From Lycocorax pyrrhopterus obiensis (Eukaryota > Chordata > Aves > Passeriformes > Paradisaeidae), in contig JACSVZ010000008.1 in the NCBI GenBank assembly GCA_014706295.1, positions 19,075,659 to 19,139,658 of the forward strand: a DNA stretch of 64,000 nt, read 5' to 3'. The position numbers were made by a program, and so were the translations under genes. This document shows, piece by piece, positions 13,501-25,926 of the stretch (position 1 is the stretch's first letter; each line of letters begins with the position of its first letter). The notes under the pieces were generated by a model that saw only the letters and a list, made by a program, of their open reading frames with translations, was not told where the DNA came from and ran no database searches.

Positions 13501-16500
13501 GGAGACTCCTGGACAGCAACTTCCACAAAAACAAGTCTGTCTCTCAATAAAGCATACCTCCCCTTAAAGGCCCTCCTTAACATACTTAAAATAGCCAAAC
13601 ATTTCTGATAACCAAGTTCACTAGCTGCATGAAGAAGCCAAAAGGACATATTTGGTCCATGATGAACTGCTATATTCAGCTGTATAAAAATATCTTCCAT
13701 TCCTAAGTCGTTTCCAGAGCCAGGTCTAATTCCTGCAGCAGGAGGGAATGGGGAGAGCAAAGAGTTTACAGAAAACATGAAAATGCTAGGGATTGTATGC
13801 TGTACATTGATGGGAATTTTATCCATAAAAAGCACTGGAAAGAGCTGAGGCTTCATAAACTGAGCATGTAATGCACAATTTATATAAAGGCACTTATTTA
13901 TACAGGGGCACCTAGACTGACTAGTTTAAAGTTTATTTACATCTGACCATGCTTGTGAAGTTGCAGCCACACCTCTGACAACATCTCAACCTTTAAGCAT
14001 TTCCACTGAATTCCACACCAGGTTATAGCGTGAGTAACTTCCACTGAAACCTGACAATTTACAACAGACCGTGCATGTCTGGTTTTTTTTTAAAAAATTA
14101 GCTCAACACTCACCCAAGTTCACCTTCTTGGCCCATCTCAAACACTTCAAGCACATACTGCCAATAACCTGCGATGGCCTTATCCAGTCGTTTGCTATTT
14201 ATGGTGTTATGCCGTGTTTATGCAAAGTTTTAGTGAGATTTTTTGTTATTGGAGCATTGCTTTGCACTAAAGAATGAAGTTGGCTGTGTTCACAGAGAGT
14301 TAATAGCACATCTTAATGATTTAGAATAGCATGGGGTACTCAAAGGCAAGTACACATTTAAACAGTTCACTCACGAAATTCATGTTGAGCTTCAAAAGAC
14401 ACTCAGACTTTAAAGAGGGGGAAACCTGTTTTTCTTACAGGAAAGATGAAAGAACTTGGAGTGTATGAAAGGAAATAATGAGAAGATTCAAAAAAACATC
14501 CCATCCCATGTGTAGAATCAATATTTGAAAACACTCCATGTTCTAAACCAGCTCTTTGAAAATAATTTCCTCTCCTAATTCCCTGCCAGAAACTGAACTC
14601 AGACATTTCTATTTCTCTTTGAAGGCCTGATAACAAGTCTTGTAGGAACAGGTCTTCTCCTGAGATTTTCTTTCATAATTCTTTCTGATCTGTAAATATT
14701 AAAGAAAATAACTTCTGAGGATATATTAAATACTTCTGATCCTAACCACAGGCAGTACTGCAAGAAGAAAGCATGCAAGCTATCATACAAATAGAAATAT
14801 CAAATCCTGCTCAAAACCTTGGTCAATGTTCATGTTAGTGTTTAAGCTAATCTGTTCTATGTGGATGAACAGAATCTGTGGGACAGAAAGAACTGGAGGA
14901 ACAAAAATTGAGAACTGAACAAGAAAGAATAATTAGTTTCAGATTTAAAAATATCTGGAACATGCAGAATGAAAAACCCACCAGCTTTATAACAGAGTAC
15001 AAAAGTGAAAAAAAAGAGAGCCTCAATCATACTGCTGCAAAGTTTGTATTGTCGTAGTAAGGACACCACTTGTGGTAGACCACGGCTGCACTAGGCTTGT
15101 ACTCCACAAAAAGAAGAGACTTAAAAAGGTCACTGTCCTGAATGCCTTAAAAAGGACCTGTCTGAACTCTCTATTCAGGCCTACCTAATTTCCACTGCTG
15201 AAAAATTTTGGCCCAGTCAAACTATCCTTGAGACCACTGACACATGTGTGCCCATCTTGGCAATGCTTTCATTGCCATGCAGATTATGGAAAAGCCTTTT
15301 AGTTTCATGACTATTCATTTAGGGAATATCCATTAAATTCTATGACTATTTAAGAGGTGAAATATAAATGGAGGAAAATCTCCTGAAACCACTCCAGCAA
15401 TAATGTAGAATTATGGAACAGCAACAAAAGCATTAGAAGAATAAAAGAAAAATATGTGCACTAATATCTGTAGAGGTATCAGAGTTCCTTCCATCCTTTC
15501 CAGATAACATGAGAAGCTGGAATTGGTAGGTTGCTAGTAGAAGAGAAAATTGTTTCAGGTCTACTGACAATTTCATTAGGTATGATAAGGTATATCTATG
15601 AATATATTTGTTTTCAAAATTCCTGAAACTGCTCTGCCACTCTACAGAGGCTGGTATTCTCCTTAAAAGTCCAGCGATCTGTGATAGTAGAAGAGCCTTG
15701 TTATAGCTGTGGTGGCTAAGGAGCTGAAAAGCACGAGGTCTGAGAATAAAAGGAGTCGCCTCTCTCTGGTGCTACATTAGGGAAAAGCTGAAGTGATAGT
15801 AGAAGGAATGAGGAATGGGAAAGAAACAGAGGCTTATTGTCAAGTTGCTGCATGATTGGGGAAAAAACAGTGCATGACCATCCTTTCACTGCCAGCACCG
15901 CTTCCAAACAGCCAGGAATTGAGTTTTCATTCTTCTGCAGCCGCAGCTGCTCAGCCAAACACATGACTTCGGGCACAAGGTCAGTAATGCTTTGATTTAT
16001 TTATCATCCAAAACTGGTGAAGGCTTCACGGGAGCTGCAAAAGATGGTGTCAAACCTGAGCTTGAGGAGCTGCTCTATTATTTGAGAACAAATGTATTTC
16101 ATTATGTTGTTTTGCTTGCAAGACTTGTTGGTGAAAGTATGACTATTTCTTGGAAGATTCCTTTTGGCTAAAGAGATTCAGGCCTGGCTCACCTAGCCTG
16201 AATTTAGATAACTCTGGGATAGCTGAAGAGGTATGGGAAGATGGCAAGCGAGGGAATAAGAAAGTGGTGGCTTTAAACCAAAAGAAAGGGTGCTAGCTCA
16301 GTAAAACAAAGGTTTCTAAATGTCCCTTTTTCTACAAAAGCAGCCAAGTATTTTCAACACAGATTGTACAGATTGCTGGTACAGACTGTACCAGCACTGT
16401 AGTGCTAGGAAGTTAGTATATGGATTGTTCTGCAATGAGAAAAAAAATGCTATCATATTATTTGGGAAAAAAAGTTTAAAAGTCTTCTTGATTAGGAAAA

Positions 16501-17436
16501 CAATAAAAGAAATAGATTTTTTGGCTGAATCAGTCTGACTGAAAGATCTGTAACTGAGAAAACAGAAGTTTAGATGTGGCCTCCGTGGGGCTGTACAGTG
16601 TAGAGAAGATGCTAATTCAAACACTGCATTTACTTTGAGCTTAGACTATGGAGGTCTTCACAGACAGTGGCGCTGCTCTTTCTGCATCTGAGCAGGATAG
16701 CTACCTCTCAGGTTTTTTGTTCCTTTTTTGCTTAACAAAACTGGATGTGCCTGCACTCAGTCTCTACCTAACATTACATTTAGCAAAGCTTTCTTTTCCT
16801 TTCTCCATCCTCATCCCATGGAGTGGATAAATCTTGTCATTGAGCAGGTTGTATAATTTTGCTAGGCAACTGTAAAGAACTGCTTTATTTAGGTTCCTAA
16901 GTTTTTAATTAAATGATAAATACTTATATTTTTTATTTTCAATTGCTTTTGCTTTTTTTCCACTAACTATCCAACAACGTGGTTGTCTCTGCTTTGAAAG
17001 TTTCACTGTGACAATGATTGATTTACTTATGAGTTACCCAATAACTCTGTGTTTCCCACAGTTAGCCAGAAATGTTTTTAAATTCACCTACAGATCAAAT
17101 GCATGGCATGGTAATGCAAGTGACCTACTTCTCAGACAAATGAGTGAAATCCGTTTGTCCAGAAGCTTTGCTCTTTGTCTTGAATTCACTGATACTTTTG
17201 CCTTGATCAAGAGCAGCATCCTAGTCCAAACCTTAACAGAGAGCCCAGGTTGCTGCCCAACACCCTCAGATAGGTGTTTGAAGTCAGCTTTTTTCCATTT
17301 AATTAACAAGTAAGGAGTACCAGACTGGCTCTGTTCAGTGTTAGACAGCACTTTCCTCATCAGAAAAGTACAGAACCTGTCTGGATTGCAAGTGCAGAGC
17401 AGGACTACTAACAGATGAATATATTGGTTTTTGCAG
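4522..17436. other. intergenic DNA upstream of lipase 1, no gene recognised
   Basis: About 13 kb of AT-rich sequence without a recognisable protein family, structured RNA or long repeat. The longest frames (about 143 codons at 5542-5973 plus, about 137 codons at 13443-13856 minus) have no domain, no paralogue in the window and no clear splice partners. The 5' exon and promoter of lipase 1 should lie near the right end of this stretch, but I could not locate them. Confidence 0.5.
8933..8986. repeat. three-copy 18-bp tandem repeat
   Basis: Three adjoining units of 18 bp start with CATCAC or CATCAT and contain a CACGTG-like core followed by GGAGAAGG or GGGGAAGG (8933-8950, 8951-8968, 8969-8986). 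The first two copies are close and the third is degenerate. It is a small minisatellite in intergenic DNA with no evident function. Confidence 0.6.
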
Positions 17437-20400
17437 AGAGAAGATATGGCTGTTTGTTGCTGTTACATATTTGTTTCAGGGAATTACTTACTCAGAAGAC
17501 CTGAGAAGAATGAAGAGAGCTGTGCATCCTGAAGCCTTTATGAGCATTGTAAGTTGGTTGGTGGAGTGACCTGAGGATGGATGTTACACATGACTGACAG
17601 CAGAGGGGTTTCTAAGTGCTAGAAATAACAAGGTAGACAAGCTGCCTTTATTTAACCTGTCCTCTCTAGTCACTGTGTACACTACTGCTTTCTCTTCTGT
17701 TCTCTTCTGTCTGCATGTGTAGCAGCCCATCTTCTGTCTGATAGAAATTAAAGCAAATAGTAAATCTCCAGACTTAATTTCTTTTTGAATATCAGTTATC
17801 AGCTTGCTATTGCTGGCACTACCTGCCTATCTGAAAAAATGACTATCTAGAATGTCAGCATTTCACCAGCAATGAAGTCTATAAACAAGTAGTCATGACC
17901 AGCAGAGACCAAAAATGGCCAGCTTTTCAGAAGAACACCTCTTGCCAAGCAAGCTTATTTAGGTCTTTAATCACTTGTTAAAATCCTGGATGCTCTGTCC
18001 TGCGTGAAAAAATACATTGAGTAATTCTCTGAGTACGAGTTACAAAAACCAATCCTCTTTTGTAACAAAACAGGTTGAAAATTGCAAGTCAAAAGCAGTA
18101 TTTTCTTCAGAGCTTAAGACGGACTGTGCTAGGGATTTCCCTTGCAACTGTGCAACTGCCTGATCTTTTTTTTCCCATAATGCAGTCAGCTTTTCAGCAG
18201 CGCTCCTCGCATCTGTGCTGTTCACAATACTGTACTTGTGAAGCTCTCTGGGTTTCTCTGAGGGTAGTTTAAACAAGCTGGTTCCAGGCTGGGTCAAAGC
18301 AAATCAGAAGCATGGCACCCGGGCAGCTCCTCGTCTCAGCCACACATTTCATCTCAGCTCATAAACTCCTGCTATGAGCTTGTAGTGATTCTTATATCAC
18401 CAGAATGCAAGGGCTTGTGATGATTGTATGGCAGGAGTGTAATACAGGTTTTATATTACATATTTGAACTGTAAAACCCTAGTAAAACCCTCGATATAAC
18501 ATAAAGAAAAAAGGATATTTGTTGTTGTTTTAGGGTTACATGCATTCAGACCCTTAATGTATGTAGGTTAAATTCCCAGCTGTACCTGCTTTCTAACATT
18601 TCTTTGTTGTGAATATCTTATAATCTATGAAATGGACTTGTGCAAGCAAATGCATTTGTATCTTCTCTCCTAGAATGAACTCATTACTTACAAAGGGTAC
18701 CCCAGTGAGGAGTATGAAGTGATGACAGAAGATGGTTATACCATTACCATTAACAGAATCCCTTATGGTACTCAGAATCAAGGAAGCCCAGGTACAGTTC
18801 TTTAATATGACACAAAACCAGCCTAGATAGGGCATATTCTCAAAAGAAGTACCTTGTATTTGTAAAACATCCACCAAAGCTTGTATACATGAGTGAAATT
18901 TTAGCAGAGAGTTCTGGCCACCCTGAACAACCTGCAAGATCTACAGAATTAATGTCAAGCACACCTATTTATAATAAAAATCCACTATAAAATGAAGCAT
19001 ATGCTTCCTAGTAAGGGTTGGTGAATAAAACTTTAAAAAAAAAATTAAAAGTAGGATAAAGGTTGCCTAATCAGCTTGTTTTGCAAAAGCTTTTCCAGCC
19101 TCTAATTTTGTTTTGCTTTTGCTTACACCTGGTTAGTATCAGTGTCTGATTCATATTTTGGGTAAAGGAAACCTCTGAAAACAATCCCACACCTTCATCT
19201 CTGCATCAATGTTGAGAATCTCAAGCTGATGTGGATGAGCTATACAAACAATGACCAGAGGGTGCCAAGTTAGTTTTCTGGTGTCAGGCAGATCTTTCCA
19301 TAAATTCTTACAGAAGCTTAGAAGTTGTCTCTTACAGAAAGAGGTGTTTTGTTCTTATGATTAGATGATGCAGGAAAAAATCCCGGTATTGAATATGAGA
19401 CAGTCCCTGAACTACCAGGAAATGAAAAGATAAAAACAATTATGAACTCTCGCTTTGGTTTTGCTTTGTTTTTCAGCTTCAAGACCTGCGGTGTTTCTCC
19501 AGCATGGTTTATTGGGAGATGCGAGTAACTGGGTCACAAATATGCCCAACAACAGCTTGGGCTTCCTGCTAGCTGATGCTGGATTTGACGTTTGGATGGG
19601 AAACAGCAGAGGGAATCGCTGGTCAAGAAAACATCGAAAGTATTCCATTGATCAAGATGAATTCTGGGCTTTCAGGTAGACAGAACCACTGGAGGGGATA
19701 TCCGTTGCCCATCCTTATGTGTTTATTTCAGCTGACTAAATCAGGGATTTACATATGCTACTTTTTAATAAGCATTCTTTACATTTGCTTTTGCTGAGGT
19801 GCCCCTATAAAATCACGTGAACTGTAATAGTAATGGAGACTAATTACTGCTTGAACAGGTTCTTCAAACTCAAGGCATAGCAGCAGAATGACTCAGAGGA
19901 ACTTGCACAGGCCCCCTCCGAGCCATTCCTCAGCCCTGGAGCCAGTTTTGGCAGCTACTTAGAAATGCTAGTCTGTATAATACAAAACCTCAAAAATCTT
20001 GAGTAGTATCTTCCATATTCAGTGCCAGAAAAACACAGAACTTAGAACAATTGAATGATTCACTAAAAGGCTCAGACTGTTCCTTTGCTGACAAGCCAGT
20101 AATAAAAATGTGAATTCAATTCAAAGTCTGATTTTTAATTTATGCATGCCTCTCTTTCAATCTCCTGCCTGCAGTTTTGATGAGATGGCAAAGTTTGATC
20201 TTCCAGCAGCAATAAATTTCATTTTGGAGAAAACAGGACAGGAAAAGTTGTACTATATTGGCTATTCACAAGGTACTACCATTGGTAAGTTACACACAAG
20301 AGAGGAATTCTTCAGGAAAACAGGAATAAAATGTGATTTGAGATACTGAGTTACTGAATGTACCTGAGGTTTTCATTAACTCTCCGTAGATGTGAAATAA

Positions 20401-23400
20401 TGTGGTAGTATAAGCAGTTTTCAACATGTAGGCATTTAAAATTTATTATACAGATAATAGAACATAATGGATCAAATGCACTGCTGCTGGAAATCTGTCA
20501 ACTAAGAATTATACAGGAAATTATTGTGTGTGGGCCATGCAAATTGTTTCTATCTAAGATGCAAGGGTGTGCCCAACAGCAGCTGGTCAGTTGACCAAAA
20601 TAAACAAAACAGGAAGATGAGAGTACAGAAAGAGAAGTTAGCCAGTTTAGACCAGATGTACACATGAAAAAAGAAAATACAAAATTGGATTGACCGGAAG
20701 AAAAACAACTTCTCCTCACAGTAATAGAAGAAAGGCATGAAAGTACATCAGAAATGTACATTTATGTTTAGTCAAGTCTGGAAGAAAGCTGCAAAATACA
20801 GAAAGAAATTTCTCTGAATAGGAAAAAAACCTACAAGCTGGTGACTTATGGAGAAGAGGGATTTCATGCAAACCTAGTCTGGACCATAGTTTCTGAACAA
20901 CTAACAAGGTAGCTTATGAATTTCAAAGTGCAGGATATCATATATTAATACTGTAAACAATCTAATGCAAAAATGATGATTTTTTAACGCCTCTTTTTTG
21001 GTTTTTTTCAGCTTTCATTGCATTTTCAACAATGCCAGAGCTGGCTCAAAAAATCAAACTGTACTTTGCATTGGCACCTGTCACTGCTATTAAGTATGCT
21101 AAAGGCCCAGCAACAAAACTCCTCTACCTTCCTGAAAAAGTGCTCAGGGTATGCGATACCTTGGTTTCCACTGTTTAACCATATACTTGTTTGTTCAGCT
21201 CTTTAAATGGATAAACAGAATTTTAGGGCTTTGTGAAGTCGACTCCTTTGCATGTGGGTAGGTTTACCTTGTGGCTGAGGCCTTCAAAAGTTCAGACTGG
21301 GCAATAAGAAAAGCTTTCAGTCCAAGGCAACAGCGCGGCACAGGGACAGGTCACCCAGAGAGGTAAAAAGATGCAGATCCTCAAAGATTTCCAAGATTCC
21401 TCCAGGCAAAGCCACAACTGATATACAAGCCTAAACTATGAATTGGAGTTAACATTGACATATCTCTTCATTAAAAATGATGTAACCCAAATTGAGTAAT
21501 GCCCATGCAGGCTGATGCAATGGAAAACCAAGTAATTTCTCGCTTGTTTGTGGGAACATCATCTGGCAAATGGAGAAAAGGCAAGTAAGAACCACTGAAA
21601 GTGCTGGAGAAGTGTGTACATTCCTAAATGAATGTGACCTTTGTATTTCACAGGGTATGCTCGGCAAAAGAGAATTCCTTCCCCAGACTGAGTGTCTAAC
21701 AAGGATAATAGCCCCTGTCTGCAGCCACCGAGCTTTTGCCAGGCTTTGTAGAAGTGTCTTCTTCAATCTGGGTGGCTGTAACCTGAAAAACATTGATGTG
21801 GTAAGTGTAACTTTTACCAGTTCTACTGGGAGTTTAAGCTTATTCTCCCAAAACTCACCCTCTACCCTGTAGTGTGAATCCTGAATTTCTATTAGTACCG
21901 CATTGCAGGGAATAGTCCCCACTACTGGACAGCAGTATCTGCTGAGTGCCGTGTCACTAGCAGGGAACCACTGCCTCTCTCCTCAAAAGAGCATTTGGCA
22001 CCACTTCTGCAGTCAACAGGTGCTCAGAGCCCCCATAATTCTGCAGTCTGCCTTCTGCCAGACCTCACCCAGGGCACCGTATCATGGTCCATACTGTGGC
22101 TAATAGTCTGAAAAAGAAGAAATAAAAAGCCTACAGGCTTCACATTTTCTCTTTGCAACAGACAAAGGAACACACATAATCCTCCTTGTCCTCATTCTCC
22201 AAGCCTTGGACCATCCAGGATGTGCCCAGAGGCACAAGATACCTTGGGGGGACCTGAGAGAGAGTTGGCAGACACTGGTGGAAGAGTATTAGGACATACC
22301 AGCTATGTCCAGCTGTAGGTCAGATCACCTGGGAGTCAAAATTTTGCTCCAGAATTTTTCAAAAAATGCTTCAGAGTGTGTTCACTGAGGAAGGACCACG
22401 CAGCAGCTTGTTAAGAAACCCCTGCAGTGCTAGGGTGTGTTTTATTTCAAATAGTTTTATATTCCACAGGCAGTTGCATTTCCCTTCGCTGTTCTCTCCA
22501 ACAATGATCTTCTCTCACACAGAATCTGACACAGAGTTGTGAAAAAAAACATGCGGATTGGGGTCTAAATTGCTGATTTTCTATTCTATCCCACTCACCT
22601 GTAGATTCTTTTACATTCTCAGTCATCCTGGAAAATGTTCTGGTTAGGGATTCCTCTTTCATTGCTACTCCTAGTCTGACACATTGCCACCTGTGGCGTA
22701 AATCTGAGGGAGTCTCCAGTCATGCCACTCCAATTTCTGTTGCTTTTATCAATACATGACACTGCTGTAGCATATGTTTTGGTGTACATCTGCATAGAAG
22801 GGAAGAAGAGAATGCGCACTGAATATTTTCTTTCAGAACCGAATCAACGTGTATATCGCCCAAACCTCTGCTGGAACTTCTGTGCAGAACATAATCCACT
22901 GGAGTCAGGTATGAGCAAACCCCTGAAAGACAAAATAGGTACTCACCTCGAGCTGAATTGAGAGGTACAGAGATAACCAGCTGTGAAGCCATTGCTAACT
23001 TCTTGGAAACACAGGCAACTTGCAGTTTGCAATTGAAACCTCATTTCAGAACACTATTTTTCATAGCTCCTTCTTTTGCCAGCAGGATAGAAAAGCCATA
23101 TGTGACACAGGTACATTTGAAGCCAGCAATGAAGTGCTGCATTTGATTAAAAACATGGCAGCTGTGTGTGCAGGTGTACATCACTCTTCTTGTGCATCCA
23201 GTATATTTTAAAAATGATGTCCACAGTTCTGTAAGGAGCTTACCTTAAAGAATTAGTCATGTTTCCAGGGTGGTGTCAAGAAATGAGCAGGACTTAGGCT
23301 GCCACATAAATTATCAAATTTTACTTTTAAAGCCCTTATAGTTTATTCTCTCCCTTTCAAGACTGTCAGTGTCTGGACAGCAATAGAACCAAAAACACCT

Positions 23401-25864
23401 TATTTAGTAGACTATTTTTATCCCTTACCTACAAGGTATTGCCATAGTACCTCTTCAGCAGTGCTGATGGGAGCTGCCTTTCTGTCTTTGGGCTCACACT
23501 CCAAGGATCCACAGAGCTGGGCTCCCTCGGAGGAGCCTCTGCAGCAAGGCAGGTTTCCTGGCAGCATCACAGGCTCTGGAGCGGCGCAGGAAGCAGCTGC
23601 GAGCACAGAGAGCTTGCAGGAGTGTTCGTGCACTTTTCAGCACAGCAAATGCACAGATAAGTTTGAGTGACATCTGCACAGTTACTTACTCAAAATCAAA
23701 CTATACTTTTAGCTGTGAGCTCACATTAGACGGTAGGTTTGATTAAGCTGCTTTTGTAACCATGACCTAGACCTGTAAAGGAAAAGGATTACAAAAGCAG
23801 AGTGGGGGGAGCTCTGCCAATTGTCTCAAATGTAATTCAGCATCTAACCACAGACTGCAAGCACACACATGCAGTAGTAATACTCCTAAGTCTTTGTTGT
23901 CCTTACTGTTATTACAACTAAAGGAGTTAACGGAATTTCAAAACTAAAATTCTAGTGAGGGTCTCTCAGAGTAGTTACAATCCATGTTGTAGGTAAAGCC
24001 AAGAAGGGGAAGAACTAGAAATGGTAATTTCTGTATTCAAAATACAGTGGGAACAGAAAACATAAGATGGAGCCCCTCGCAGATCTGAGTGTTGGCAACA
24101 CAACTGAAAGAACAGGACAAGGCAGTAGCACTGAGGAGAACTTGCTGACAGCAATTGTTAACAGCAGTTTTACAAACTCGAACAAATTGCCTTCGAGGAC
24201 ATCCTTGGGTCTTTCTGCAGGAGATGTGATTTTTTTTCATTATGACAAAAACGTTTGACTCCTTTTCACTGTTTGACACTTTAAATTAATTTACTATTGG
24301 CTCTTTCATAGCTCTTAGAAGAACTTCTTTTGGGACTTTAGATTGAAGTCAGAGAAAGGGAAAGAACACAAAAACTTCCCAAATTATGGCTTTATAACTA
24401 CCCTTCTTTCGTTCATCCTCTTAGGAGGCCCGCTCGGGGAAGTTCCAAGCTTATGACTGGGGCAGTTCAAAGAAGAACATGGAAAAATACCAACAGGTAT
24501 GTTTTGGTGAAGCAACCTTGGACGGCACAGAAACACGCAAGAAGAGAGCAAGGATGTAGTAGGAGACACATTTTCAGAACATAAGTAAATGAAAATATTA
24601 CTGCTTTTCAGTTTGGAAGTCAACAGAGAAAGCATATAAGCACTAGTGGCAATAATAAATTGAATACATTTTAAAAGAAAGAGCAAGAGAGAGGAAGAGC
24701 AAAACTTTTCAATTAAATGATCAATAGGAATAAGAGGAAGTAAGGGCAGAAAAAACAGAAAATTAATTTTGAAAAAGAAGAGTACACAGAAAAGAACAAA
24801 AACATCTTGCCTACTAGTGGAACTGAAACAGACGACAACATTAGGAATAGGAAAACTGGAGAATTAATAGCCACCCCTAGATTCTGGCAGCCAGAGAAAA
24901 AAAGACTTCGTCCTCAAGCAGACCCTAAGGAACATCTTTTCAATCCGAGACTCTAATCCATTCTTGACCCTCCTACCCTTTAGTCTCCACAACAGCCTGT
25001 CATTACAAGTTACATGTTTTAATGATGACTAGCATGAAACTCAACTTCCTTTGGTTTGCCTTGAATTTGCTTGCTCCTGGAAAGTCATAGGATGCCTTCT
25101 AGGTTTTGTGTTTGGGATAATTACTTCCAGTGCTCTTTCTTCATACTATTTGTGGTTGTATAAACCTGTTTCCTGTCCTTGGTCTGACGTCTCTTTTCCA
25201 AGCACAGGAGTCCTAAGCTGCTTTCCCTCTCCTCCTACAGAAGCCATTCCATGATCCTTTTCACCCTTGTCACATGTTGTGTTTTCTCTCTAGCCCATGT
25301 CTTCTGGGGCTGACCAGTACTTCAAAAGGACCATGGTGGGGGTTTATCCCATCCTGACGTCTCCACCTTGTTTCAGGCTCCTGCCCTATGATTCCCACTT
25401 GATAGGGCAAAGACCCAACAATAACTCTGTCAGCTCAGGAGGTGTTTTACTTTTGTCTGTGCTATCAGTTGGGTAATCCCTGTGAGCACAGACTGAAAAG
25501 GCAAACAAGGGAACGTCCTTCCTCTTTGGTTTAGACACCTCTACTTTGAACAGTGGCAGAAGAAAGCCCCAAATGAATGTTTAAAGTTTGCTGTGCTCTC
25601 CTGGACGTTCATTCCTGTACTGTTTTCCAGACTATTCCTCCTCTCTACAACACAGAAGAGATGACTGTACCAACTGCAGTATGGACTGGGGGACAAGACA
25701 TGCTCGCAGATCCCAAGGATGCAGCCATTTTATTGTCTAAAATTAAGAAGCTTATCTATCACAAGAAGATTCCTGAATGGGCACACCTGGATTTCATCTG
25801 GGGATTGGATGCACCTTTGCAAGTGTACAATGAAATTATTGACCTGATGCAGAAGTATCCTTAA
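17437..25864 (+). CDS. acid lipase, LIPM-like (lipase 1), nine exons, start codon not located
   Basis: Alpha/beta-hydrolase of the gastric/lysosomal acid lipase family, expected to hydrolyse neutral lipid esters in the secretory or endo-lysosomal route. Coding exons: 17437-17548 (left edge tentative), 18674-18791, 19477-19675, 20175-20284, 21012-21148, 21654-21800, 22837-22908, 24425-24496 and 25631-25864 (stop TAA). All junctions are GT-AG and in phase, giving about 399 visible residues, the family's usual size. The first exon encodes a signal-peptide-like [13 protein letters not shown], then HPEAFMSI. The oxyanion loop HGLLGD and N-glycosylation sequon NNS follow. The nucleophile elbow is GYSQGTT, the catalytic Asp lies in GGQDMLADP and the His in WAHLDFIWG. 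The lid exon keeps the family's C-x8-C pair ([11 protein letters not shown]). [22 protein letters not shown] and [10 protein letters not shown] resemble LIPM most. No in-frame ATG lies between a TAG at 17342 and the signal peptide, so translation must begin in an unlocated upstream exon. LIPK or LIPN orthology is the main alternative. Confidence 0.85.
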
Positions 25865-25920
25865 CCCACAACCAGAAGCCTTACCCGACTCATTCAACAA
25901 CACGGTTATTCACTGGGTAC

Positions 25921-25926
25921 AATAAA
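25921..25926 (+). terminator. polyadenylation signal AATAAA of lipase 1
   Basis: A canonical AATAAA lies 57 nt after the TAA stop and is followed within about 15 nt by a GT-rich stretch (TTGTGTTGCC), as expected for a cleavage and polyadenylation site. The 3' UTR would be very short. Confidence 0.6.

Noticed and set aside
13443..13856. 137-codon minus-strand open frame
   Set aside because: No domain or paralogue recognised; likely a chance frame.
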